Shown here: one piece after another, positions 22,322 to 29,467 of the stretch
How positions within the stretch are numbered: position 1 is the stretch's first letter
Layout of the letters: each line of letters starts with the position of its first letter
The notes under the pieces: model-generated
The model's database searches: none
The model's input: only the letters and a program-made list of their open reading frames with translations
Told to the model about the DNA's origin: nothing
Assembly: GCA_017539645.1 (NCBI GenBank)
Contig: JAFYCM010000022.1
Coordinates: 1 to 50,997 of the forward strand
Direction of reading: 5' to 3'
Length of the DNA: 50,997 bases
Origin: Bacteroidales bacterium
Lineage (GTDB): Bacteria > Bacteroidota > Bacteroidia > Bacteroidales > Marinilabiliaceae
Program-made: the position numbers and the translations under genes

Positions 22322-23014
22322 ATGAGTGTTTTGAGAAATAATGGTCTAAGTATAGTCTGTCTCGTATTATTGTTTTCGGTTGTCTCATGCGATTTCGGCC
22401 GTAAGCGAGAAGAGAGAGCAGAACCGCATATGGCAGGCGTATATTGTCAATGGAATTGGTCATACAAGGGAAATATCAAAATCGAACACACACAATATGT
22501 GATTTTGACAAGAGATAGTTTGTATGCCAACGTAATGCAAATACGGGACGATTATGGTGTAGACCCTTCATACTACGCTGTGGGTTCATCTGCCAATGAG
22601 TTGCAAATAATAGATTGTGTATGGGTGAATATAAATAGGTGGCATCAATCACGTATTTATGATAAAGTCGTGTTTGAAGGTTTTGTCCCGATAGGCGAGC
22701 AGTGGTTATATATGGAAGATTCAGAGGGAAGAATAAAAGGCAAGGATAAAGATTATATCTATGAGCACGGTATAGAATGTGTGTCTCATATATTATCAGG
22801 ATATGATGATTACTTGTTTTATCATCCTGATTATTCGTGTTTCTACAAATATGATGTCGAGACGTTGATAGAAAAGGGCATAGTCCCGTCGAACTGCGAA
22901 TCAGCATCTGACGTACTAGATCGACTATGCCTCAGAGACTCGTCCATTTTTGAGGGCGTTAGGTGGATGTCGGCGAGTGAGTTGAATGCTTTGTTGTGGG
23001 GAACAAGTAGATAG
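22322..23014 (+). CDS. Small lipoprotein of unknown function
   Basis: 230 residues from the ATG at 22322, chosen because it gives a compact lipoprotein leader (LSIVCLVLLFSVVSC) with AGGA about 10-20 bases upstream; the in-frame ATG at 22295 would start inside the upstream repeat. The mature protein is acidic and aromatic-rich (YCQWNWSYKG, WVNINRWHQSRIYDKVVFEGF, YIYEHGIE), with no catalytic motif that I recognise. Base composition is visibly more AT-rich than the flanking genes, and the next gene shares this. Together they look like an acquired two-gene cassette. An immunity or surface-lipoprotein role is possible but not shown by the sequence. Confidence 0.7.
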   Translation: MSVLRNNGLSIVCLVLLFSVVSCDFGRKREERAEPHMAGVYCQWNWSYKGNIKIEHTQYVILTRDSLYANVMQIRDDYGVDPSYYAVGSSANELQIIDCVWVNINRWHQSRIYDKVVFEGFVPIGEQWLYMEDSEGRIKGKDKDYIYEHGIECVSHILSGYDDYLFYHPDYSCFYKYDVETLIEKGIVPSNCESASDVLDRLCLRDSSIFEGVRWMSASELNALLWGTSR

Positions 23015-23036
23015 AAGGAAGAAGGAATGTCTTTAG

Positions 23037-23075
23037 CTACGTTGCAGGTAATAGCAAAGTCGTAGACATAGCCTA
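23037..23075. repeat. REP-like intergenic repeat, copy 2
   Basis: CTACGTTGCAGGTAATAGC (23037-23055), then AAAGTCGTAGACAT. It differs from copy 1 at three positions over the first 34 bases. Arms CTACG/CGTAG and TTGC/GCAA pair perfectly. It lies between the two AT-rich genes. Confidence 0.7.
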
Positions 23076-23134
23076 TGCCAAACTTGAGGTGCAATGATAA
23101 AAATCTATATGATAGATTTCAAAGTAGATGCAAT

Positions 23135-24148
23135 ATGAGTAAATTGTTTGTGATATTAGTAATTTTTCTGTGCATTTGCGCTTCTCAGACGCAAGCACAG
23201 ACAGTTATGCAGATTGAGTTTGATAAGTTCGTAAAACGCTTTCCAAAGCGGACATGGATGGATTTAGACTCTATTCGAAAACTTACACCCCAAGATATGT
23301 CAATCAATGATTCTATTCCTATTGATGTCGCTAATAGAAATATGTGGGATGAAGGGAATAGATATAAGCCTGATTGCATATACAATCATTTGAAAAATGA
23401 AAAAATCACAACCGATCGTCCTAAATGGGGAACTACTCGCCCTCCATTCATCAGAACTATTGATGGAAAATATAGAACATCACATGAAGACTTTGGACTT
23501 TTCATTCAACAAAGAGGAATTCAATATAATGAGGTTCAAAAGTTGTGGGAGCCATCAGATGAGTATAGTTGCGTTTATCCGTTAGCACGTATTGATTTGT
23601 ATGATGATGTCGTTGTGCTCGTTGTGTTGTACAAGTATATGCCAGAAAGTACATTCATATATGCTATTGATTTATACACATATACAAAATCAGACCAACA
23701 GATGTGTTCTGCAATGTCAATAGGAGATGAAGGTCCTGCTTCGGATATAGTATTTTCAAATGATTTGACTATATCATTCAAAGATTGGTATGAAATAGGT
23801 TTCGGTGACGGAGGCTCTTCTACATATGCTTACGCGAATGAAAAGTATATTCTATCACCCGATGGGTATCTTTCTGAAATATTTGTGGAGTGGCCTCAAT
23901 GTGGCTATATAGTAGATCCTGACGGATATGTAAATATGCGCAAGTCGCCTGATGTCAAGTCTGAAGTGGTGGCAACCATATCGTCTGACTCATTTGTTGT
24001 GTGCTACCCTGTCAAGGGAACAAAATGGCTTAGAGTTTGGGAATACATTGATATGAAAAAGGAAGTATATCGCAGAGATTGTGAAGGATATATTCACTCG
24101 AGTCGTTTTGAGGATCAATATGAATATGAATCAAAACAAGGTTGGTAG
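23135..24148 (+). CDS. Secreted protein of unknown function with C-terminal SH3-like domain
   Basis: 337 residues from the ATG at 23135, which gives a clean signal peptide (LFVILVIFLCICASQTQAQ); the longer in-frame start at 23075 would put 20 charged residues ahead of it. The central part is not recognised; it contains repeated short aromatic strands and an EWPQCGYIVDPDGYVNMRKS junction. Residues about 265-335 look like a bacterial SH3 (SH3_3) domain: GYVNMRKSPDVKSEVVATI, then KWLRVWEY and EGYIHSSRF. Such domains usually bind cell-wall or peptide ligands. The gene is AT-rich like its upstream neighbour, and both are bordered by the same repeat, suggesting joint acquisition. Operon membership is unclear because a repeat copy separates the two genes. 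Confidence 0.72.
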   Translation: MSKLFVILVIFLCICASQTQAQTVMQIEFDKFVKRFPKRTWMDLDSIRKLTPQDMSINDSIPIDVANRNMWDEGNRYKPDCIYNHLKNEKITTDRPKWGTTRPPFIRTIDGKYRTSHEDFGLFIQQRGIQYNEVQKLWEPSDEYSCVYPLARIDLYDDVVVLVVLYKYMPESTFIYAIDLYTYTKSDQQMCSAMSIGDEGPASDIVFSNDLTISFKDWYEIGFGDGGSSTYAYANEKYILSPDGYLSEIFVEWPQCGYIVDPDGYVNMRKSPDVKSEVVATISSDSFVVCYPVKGTKWLRVWEYIDMKKEVYRRDCEGYIHSSRFEDQYEYESKQGW

Positions 24149-24162
24149 GGGAATTTACGTCC

Positions 24163-24222
24163 CCGTTCGGCGTCTCGCTACATCGCAGCAAATAGCAAGA
24201 ACGTAAAACACACGCCAAACGG
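24163..24222. repeat. Inverted repeat enclosing REP-like copy 3
   Basis: CCGTTCGGCGT (24163-24173) pairs with ACGCCAAACGG (24212-24222) at 10 of 11 positions. The enclosed segment carries the diverged third copy of the intergenic repeat (CTACATCGCAGCAAATAGC from 24178). It follows the SH3-domain gene and could work as a transcription end. Confidence 0.55.
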
Positions 24223-24290
24223 CTGGCGAGCCTTCGTAACGCGTAACTATTTTGTATTATCGGCGCGCAATAATTACAAAGAAGTAGGTA

Positions 24291-24321
24291 TTTAGAACGC
24301 TTCTATGTGGGGGTAATTTTG
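24291..24321 (+). promoter_or_regulatory. Bacteroidota-type promoter of the porin-imelysin operon
   Basis: A TTTA -33-like box (24291-24294, consensus TTTG) is followed after 19 bases by an exact -7 box TAATTTTG (24314-24321). The start of transcription would fall near 24328, downstream of the in-frame ATG at 24307, so translation from that ATG is excluded if this promoter is used. That supports the start at 24346. Confidence 0.55.
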
Positions 24322-24345
24322 TTCTCGTTACAAACAACGAGAGAT

Positions 24346-25698
24346 ATGTTATTCAAAAGAACCTCTATTCTATTTATAGCTATAGTGACCGCTGTAACGG
24401 CGGCGGCACAATCTACCAACAACAGAGATACTGACGTATATGCCGTAACGGGCGCTACACAAACTAAACATAACGCACTACAAAAATTTGCTTCGCGCCT
24501 AACTATTGGTGGCTATGGCGAGGCTGCGTTGACCCGCAATTTCTATAGCGACCATTTCAATCGTTATAAATATCCTGAACTCTATGCCGATACGGTCAGC
24601 AATGGACGTTTCGACCTGCCGCATGTGGTTATCAACCTTGGCTACGACTTCGGTCGCGGCTGGAAGATGGGCATGGAGATTGAGTTCGAACATGGTGGCA
24701 CAGAGAGCTCCGTTGAGGTGGACGACGACGAGAGCGGCGAGTACGAAGCCGAGACAGAGAAAGGCGGCGAGGTGGCTCTCGAACAGTTTTGGATTGAAAA
24801 GGAGTTCCGCCCGTGGCTTGTGCTGCGTGCGGGCGAGATAGTTGTGCCAATTGGCGCTACCAACGCTCATCATACGCCAACGGAGTTCTTCACCGTATAC
24901 CGCCCCGAGGGTGAGGCGAATCTCTTCCCTTGCACGTGGCATCAGGTGGGTGTGAGTTTGCGCGGCAAGCCTAATAAACATTGGAAATACGAGGTGCAAT
25001 TTCTCTCGGGTCTCGATTCGGAGCGCTTCGGTGCCGACTGCTTTGTGCACTATGGCGCTACGAGCAGCTACGAGTTCAAGATTGCAAATAAATATGCCGT
25101 GGCAGCGCGCGTAGATAATTATACTGTACCTAATCTCCGTCTAAGCGCCAGCTTCTACGGCGGTCGCACGTTCCGCAATACCATGCGCAAGATTGGTGCT
25201 GCATACAACGGCTGCGAAGGTGGTCTGAAAATAGGTGCCTTCGATTTCGCATACGACAATATGGGCATCATCGCGCGTGGCAACTTCGACTACGCCCGTC
25301 TCGACGATGCTGTGGAGATTACAAAATTCAATAGCGCATACCCAAAACATAGTAGTCAAGATGGTAGCCCGAGCAAACGCCAGCCTGTGGGCTCAGATGC
25401 TATGACCTACGGAGGCGAGGTTGGCTACGACTTCTTCTCGTTGCGCAACGCAGCGGAAGACGACCACCAGCGACTGATACTTTTCGGTAGATATGAATAT
25501 TACAACGCTATGCAGAAGAGTAGCTATAAAGATTCGTATGCCTACACCGAAAAGAAACGCTTTGCCGTGGGTGTGAACTATATGCCGATGAAGGAGATTG
25601 TGGTGAAAGCCGAATACTCTAAACGTATGTTCGTCTCGCCATTCAACGACGAACCAAGCCTTTCGCTCGGCATTGCCTACAGCGGATGGTTCAAATAG
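24346..25698 (+). CDS. Outer-membrane porin-like beta-barrel protein
   Basis: 450 residues from the ATG at 24346, which opens a good signal peptide (SILFIAIVTAVTAAAQ). The mature protein begins with a linker, then LTIGGYGEAAL and alternating beta-strands up to the end (SLSLGIAYSGWFK, aromatic near-C-terminal residue), as in bacterial porins of the OprP/phosphate-selective or general porin type. Conserved-looking segments include WKMGMEIEFEHGG, FWIEKEFRPWLVLRAGEIVVPIG and YRPEGEANLFPCTWHQVGV. An acidic loop (DDDESGEYEAETEKGGE) near residue 130-150 could favour cations. Imelysin follows after 47 bases and probably shares the promoter, so the natural guess is a channel for metal ions or their complexes. 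Substrate is inference only. Confidence 0.8.
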   Translation: MLFKRTSILFIAIVTAVTAAAQSTNNRDTDVYAVTGATQTKHNALQKFASRLTIGGYGEAALTRNFYSDHFNRYKYPELYADTVSNGRFDLPHVVINLGYDFGRGWKMGMEIEFEHGGTESSVEVDDDESGEYEAETEKGGEVALEQFWIEKEFRPWLVLRAGEIVVPIGATNAHHTPTEFFTVYRPEGEANLFPCTWHQVGVSLRGKPNKHWKYEVQFLSGLDSERFGADCFVHYGATSSYEFKIANKYAVAARVDNYTVPNLRLSASFYGGRTFRNTMRKIGAAYNGCEGGLKIGAFDFAYDNMGIIARGNFDYARLDDAVEITKFNSAYPKHSSQDGSPSKRQPVGSDAMTYGGEVGYDFFSLRNAAEDDHQRLILFGRYEYYNAMQKSSYKDSYAYTEKKRFAVGVNYMPMKEIVVKAEYSKRMFVSPFNDEPSLSLGIAYSGWFK

Positions 25699-25745
25699 AA
25701 CAAAAACGAACAAACAACGAACAAAAACCATAAATAAAAATCAAA

Positions 25746-26936
25746 ATGCAATTTAACTGGAAAAATGCACTCACTATCGGTATGATGGCTTGTGCTGTGG
25801 CAGGTGGAATGACTGCTTGCGACGATGACGAAAAAGAAGACAACAACTCAACATGGACTGCTCAGGACTTGGCTATCAGTGCTGCTGGCATTCTCGATAA
25901 TTATGTCGACAATGTAGTTGTTGCTACTTACAAAGATTTGAAGAACGACTCTAAGAGCCTTCTCGATGCAGTAGAAGCTTTGGCAGAAGCACCTACTGCC
26001 GATAATATGAAAAACGTTGATAAATATTGGAAAGCAGCTCGCCAGGATTGGGAATACTCTGAGGCCTTCCTCTTTGGCGCTGCTACCGATGCTGCTATCG
26101 ACCCTCACATCGATACTTGGCCATTCAACAAGACCAATTTCGATAATCTTATGAGTAAGTATAATCCTTCGGAAAACGAGTCGGACGCTGAGGTTATCGA
26201 CGAGTCTGTGGCTAACACTCAGTCGCTTACCGGTTTCCATGCTCTTGAGTATGTTATCTATGCCGAAGGCAATGTGAAAGACCCAAGCAAGCTCACTGCC
26301 AACGAATTCTACTTCTGCAAGGCTGTTGCTGCCGATCTCTATTTGGCTGCTATCAAGCTCTATGGCTTCTGGGCTGGCGAAAGTGCACTCTCTGAGGCTG
26401 AGGCTAAAGTGGCAGAAGAGGCTGAGGTAGAGTTTACTTATAACTATGGCGAAGAGTTCAAAACTGCTGGTAATGCTGGTAGCCGTTGGAAATCGCCTAC
26501 CGAAGCTCTCGTTCAGATTATCGATGGTTGCAAAGACATCATCGGCGAGGTGCGCGACTCTAAGATTGGCGCAGCTCATAGCGGCGAAGACATCACCAAC
26601 ATCGAGAGCCCTTATTCATACAACTCTATCACCGACTTCTACGACAATATCATCAGCTGTGCGCACGCTCTCTATGGCACTAACGAGATTACCAACGTTA
26701 CTTCGGTCGACAACCTCAAGGCTTCGGCTAAGAGCCTTATGACCTACGCTGCTCTCACACATAGCGACAAAACGGGCGTAGTAGCTACTAAACTCGTAAA
26801 CGCACTTGCTAAGATTGCCGCAATGAAGGCTCCTTTCGTGCTCTACTATAGCGATGCTAGCGCAGGTGAAGCTATGGAAGCTCTCGAAGATCTCGAAACT
26901 TCACTCGACGAACTAAAAGCTGCTCTTGAAGATTAA
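25746..26936 (+). CDS. Imelysin family lipoprotein (peptidase M75-like, metal uptake related)
   Basis: 396 residues with a lipoprotein leader (GMTAC, C25) followed by an acidic linker (DDDEKEDNN). Imelysin/EfeO-type helical repeats fill the rest: ILDNYVDNVVVATYKDL, a DWEYSEAFLFGAATDAAIDPHID segment, and the family GxHxxE motif as G163-F-H165-A-L-E168. Imelysins are periplasmic or outer-membrane-linked proteins tied to iron uptake; despite the M75 label, peptidase activity is doubtful for most. It follows the porin gene by 47 bases and is closed by a strong terminator. Its pairing with a di-heme oxidoreductase downstream is a known neighbourhood for this family. Iron-dependent control is plausible, but no Fur box was identified. 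Confidence 0.92.
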   Translation: MQFNWKNALTIGMMACAVAGGMTACDDDEKEDNNSTWTAQDLAISAAGILDNYVDNVVVATYKDLKNDSKSLLDAVEALAEAPTADNMKNVDKYWKAARQDWEYSEAFLFGAATDAAIDPHIDTWPFNKTNFDNLMSKYNPSENESDAEVIDESVANTQSLTGFHALEYVIYAEGNVKDPSKLTANEFYFCKAVAADLYLAAIKLYGFWAGESALSEAEAKVAEEAEVEFTYNYGEEFKTAGNAGSRWKSPTEALVQIIDGCKDIIGEVRDSKIGAAHSGEDITNIESPYSYNSITDFYDNIISCAHALYGTNEITNVTSVDNLKASAKSLMTYAALTHSDKTGVVATKLVNALAKIAAMKAPFVLYYSDASAGEAMEALEDLETSLDELKAALED

Positions 26937-26962
26937 TACTGCATATTTATAATTATAAGAGA

Positions 26963-27006
26963 CACAAAGCATTGAGGTCGCACAGCCTCATGCTTTGTGC
27001 TTTTCC
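26963..27006 (+). terminator. Rho-independent terminator after the imelysin gene
   Basis: CACAAAGCATTGAGG (26963-26977) pairs with CCTCATGCTTTGTG (26986-26999) over 14 bp with one bulged T, and CTTTTCC follows. It separates the porin-imelysin unit from the di-heme oxidoreductase gene. Confidence 0.8.
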
Positions 27007-27024
27007 AGTATATCAAAATATCAG

Positions 27025-27140
27025 TCACCGAATTGAACGAAAAAAACGAAGTAATCGCCTAACATTCGTTCAATTCGCGAGTGTTAAGCAGTTGCGAATG
27101 AAACGAATATTTTTAGTATGAATTCGTTCAATTCGGTGAT
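27025..27140. repeat. 116-bp MITE-like nested inverted repeat upstream of the di-heme gene
   Basis: The outer arms are a perfect 17-bp inverted repeat: TCACCGAATTGAACGAA (27025-27041) and TTCGTTCAATTCGGTGA (27124-27140). Inside, ATTCGTTCAATTCGC (27064-27078) pairs with GCGAATGAAACGAAT (27094-27108) except for two adjacent bases. The word CGAATTGAACGAA or its complement thus occurs four times in alternating orientation. The right end is 25 bases before the ATG at 27166. It may be a mobile miniature element, an operator array or a leader hairpin. No target-site duplication is evident. Confidence 0.75.
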
Positions 27141-27165
27141 TTACAAGAACCAAAGACAATAAATA

Positions 27166-28815
27166 ATGAACAGATTCAAATTATTTACCATTGCGTTGAC
27201 GGTTGGCGTGGCATTTTCGTCGTGCGAAGACGATGGTAGCGGCACGCCATCGCAATATCCTGCAGAATGGGAGGCCATAACTATCAATAGCGAAGAGGAA
27301 ACTTATGCTGGTGGCAAACTCGGTACAAGCTTCATAAGTAGCCAGAGTGCTTACGAACAGCCAACTGCGGCATGTGAAGAGCAAGGCTTCGGAGCTGCAT
27401 TCCAGTACGGAGAATTCTCTTTCGAGCGCGATTTCAATACCAACACCGAAGGCGCTCGCATTGGCTTAGGTCCGCTATACATACGTCAAGGTTGCCTCTA
27501 TTGCCATCCTGGCTACGGACATGGCAAACGCCAAACTCGCTATAAGGCTACCGATCAGGGCAACGGATATTTGCTTGTTATCTACGACAAAAAGACCGAT
27601 GGCTATCTGACTTCGCTCACTGGTATGCCGCAGACTATGGCTGTAGCTCCTTTCAAAGCGCCTATTGACGAAGATCAGATAAAAATTGAGTGGCTCAACT
27701 ACACCGACGAGTGGGGCAACGCTTTCGACGATGGCGAAACCTACGAACTTATCTACCCCGAAGTGACTATTCCAGCCTCGGCATTCTACGTACCTCTTCA
27801 GTCGAGCCGTGGCACAATCGACATTGCCGATGTTGCTGTCCGTCTCGAAAGCACCATAGGTATCTATGGCACAGGTCTGCTCGATGCCATTCCTGCCGAT
27901 AGTATTATTGCACAATGGGCAAGCGAGAGTGCACGCGCAACTCTCAATCCGGCTATGTGGGATCAGGGTACGAACACGCCAACGGGTTTGGCTGCATACA
28001 AATGCGCTGATGCCACTGGCGAATACGCTGGCAAAACTTACGTAAAGCGCTTTACCTACGCCATGACTCGCCCTTACATAGAAGACGGACCTGGCGCCAA
28101 TGCCATTTGGAACATCACCAACGTAACGCGTAAAGACCGTCGCTATCATTACATGACGACTGCATACGCCGAAACAGCTTCGAAAGATCCAGAGGTGCAA
28201 GCCGAATTCTATAATTACTTCCCCAATGAGCGTAAATACGACAATGTTGAGGAGGATATTTATTACTACCTATTGGGCAAGGACAAAGAGGGCAATAAGG
28301 TGGCCGAGGTTGAGCAGAAAGATGAAGATTATGTCAACTTCATGGTTTGGCACAGAGGCTTGGCAGTTCCAGCTGCTCGCAACCTCGACAATCCTCAAGT
28401 GAAAAAGGGTCACGAGCTCTTCCGTGAGATTGGTTGCGCATCGTGCCACCGCCCAAGCTGGCAAACTGGCGACGACCATATTCAAGACCCTAACGGTTGG
28501 CTAACCGACAAAGACCTTCCGCGCTACCCGAATCAGACCATTTGGCCATACACCGATATGGTTCAGCACCGTCTGTTTATGGAAAACGATATTCGCACTG
28601 GCTGGTGCCGCACTACACCTCTCTGGGGACGTGGCTTGAGCCTCATCTGCACCGGCGCACAAGATCGCTTGCACGACTGCCGTGCGCGCAACACCCTCGA
28701 AGCCATCATGTGGCATGGCAATGCTCAGAGCGATGCTCGTTGGGCTGTAAACAAATTCCGCAAACTCAGCAAAGAGGAGCGCGACGCCGTGATAGCGTTT
28801 GTTGATGCTATTTAG
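27166..28815 (+). CDS. Di-heme oxidoreductase (DUF1111 / putative thiol oxidoreductase) lipoprotein
   Basis: 549 residues, with a short lipoprotein leader (TIALTVGVAFSSC). There are two c-type heme sites: C110-L-Y-C113-H114 and C424-A-S-C427-H428. The C-terminal segment LHDCRARNTLEAIMWHGNAQ, then FRKLSKEERDAVIAFVDAI, matches the signature of the di-heme oxidoreductase family once called DUF1111 and is related to the MauG/cytochrome c peroxidase fold. Such proteins commonly neighbour imelysin genes. The protein would face the periplasm or lie on the outer membrane and take part in redox chemistry, possibly iron reduction or oxidation tied to imelysin; the substrate is unproven. Heme attachment would need the CcsBA protein encoded after the repeat patch downstream. 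The upstream nested inverted repeat probably affects its expression. Confidence 0.9.
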   Translation: MNRFKLFTIALTVGVAFSSCEDDGSGTPSQYPAEWEAITINSEEETYAGGKLGTSFISSQSAYEQPTAACEEQGFGAAFQYGEFSFERDFNTNTEGARIGLGPLYIRQGCLYCHPGYGHGKRQTRYKATDQGNGYLLVIYDKKTDGYLTSLTGMPQTMAVAPFKAPIDEDQIKIEWLNYTDEWGNAFDDGETYELIYPEVTIPASAFYVPLQSSRGTIDIADVAVRLESTIGIYGTGLLDAIPADSIIAQWASESARATLNPAMWDQGTNTPTGLAAYKCADATGEYAGKTYVKRFTYAMTRPYIEDGPGANAIWNITNVTRKDRRYHYMTTAYAETASKDPEVQAEFYNYFPNERKYDNVEEDIYYYLLGKDKEGNKVAEVEQKDEDYVNFMVWHRGLAVPAARNLDNPQVKKGHELFREIGCASCHRPSWQTGDDHIQDPNGWLTDKDLPRYPNQTIWPYTDMVQHRLFMENDIRTGWCRTTPLWGRGLSLICTGAQDRLHDCRARNTLEAIMWHGNAQSDARWAVNKFRKLSKEERDAVIAFVDAI

Positions 28816-28822
28816 TTTTACT

Positions 28823-28877
28823 CAGAAAACACAGAGAAAACAGAGTGCACAGAGCCTCCGTTTCTCTGTGTTTTCTG
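28823..28877. terminator. 17-bp perfect inverted repeat after the di-heme gene
   Basis: CAGAAAACACAGAGAAA (28823-28839) and TTTCTCTGTGTTTTCTG (28861-28877) are exact reverse complements around a 21-base loop, starting 8 bases after the stop codon. The tail (TTGTTTCTG) is only moderately T-rich, so termination is likely but not certain. Confidence 0.6.
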
Positions 28878-28909
28878 TTGTTTCTGAATTATCTGTGCTA
28901 TCTATATCG

Positions 28910-29041
28910 GAAATTTTCATTGAGTCATGAAAACGGATTTTTGCACGTGTGCAGAAATTTTCATTGAGTCGCGTAAATGGATTTTTGCACGAGAGCAGAA
29001 ATTTTCATTGAGTCATGAAAACGATTTTTTGCACATTGCGC
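28910..29041. repeat. Tandem array A: three 44-bp units
   Basis: Units start at 28910, 28954 and 28998, a period of exactly 44. Each opens with GAAATTTTCATTGAGTC and carries a GATTTTTGCAC-like word; the remainder varies slightly between units. A short inverted copy (GCGCAAAATCCAT, about 29038-29050) follows the last unit. The element is non-coding in any frame that I can support. Confidence 0.85.
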
Positions 29042-29064
29042 AAAATCCATTGTTATGATTAAAT

Positions 29065-29320
29065 CATAGTTTCTGACGCTCAGCAACCCCCATGCAGATG
29101 CTGCAGCATAGTTTCTGACACTCAGAAACCCTCATGCAACACGTGCAACATAGTTTCTGACGCTCAGCAACCCCCATGCAGATGCTGCAGCATAGTTTCT
29201 GACGCTCAGCAACCCCCATGCAGATGCTGCAGCATAGTTTCTGACACTCAGAAACCCTCATTCAACGATGAAAACATAGTTTCTGACGCTCAGCAACCCC
29301 CAACGAGTCATGAAAATGGA
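29065..29320. repeat. Tandem array B: six 42-bp units plus an array A fragment
   Basis: Units start at 29065, 29107, 29149, 29191, 29233 and 29275, a period of exactly 42; the sixth is partial. Each begins CATAGTTTCTGAC. Units 1, 3 and 4 are identical over all 42 bases; units 2 and 5 are a variant with a perfect TTTCTGA-CAC-TCAGAAA hairpin. The order is type 1-2-1-1-2-1. After the last unit, GAGTCATGAAAATGGA (29305-29320) repeats part of array A with one change. The remaining bases to 29467 hold only AT-rich AATTATGAAT-type words and no gene. Confidence 0.88.
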
Positions 29321-29467
29321 ATTTCCATAATCCAATTATGAATTCTGAATTTTGAATTATGAATAGCTACGTTCAGGATGACATTGCATTTCATAGTGTA
29401 ACTTGCGCAACATAAATATTTACTGTGTACTAAAACTCGTAACTGTAACTCCTAACCCATAATTAGT

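Noticed and set aside
24307-24345. Upstream ATG for the porin gene
   Set aside because: It lies ahead of the TAATTTTG promoter box, so it would not be in the transcript. The ATG at 24346 gives a proper signal peptide.
27025-27140. Complete insertion sequence
   Set aside because: It is only 116 bp, with no transposase and no visible target-site duplication, so only a MITE-like or regulatory reading remains.
29064-29261. Minus-strand 65-codon cysteine-rich frame with a 14-residue repeat (QKLCCSICMGVAER)
   Set aside because: It is open only because the 42-bp repeat is a multiple of three. There is no leader or plausible start signal, and it lies wholly in the repeat array.
29065-29302. Possible CRISPR array from the regular 42-bp spacing
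   Set aside because: The conserved word is under 20 bases, the supposed spacers are themselves repeated (three identical units), and no cas gene is near.
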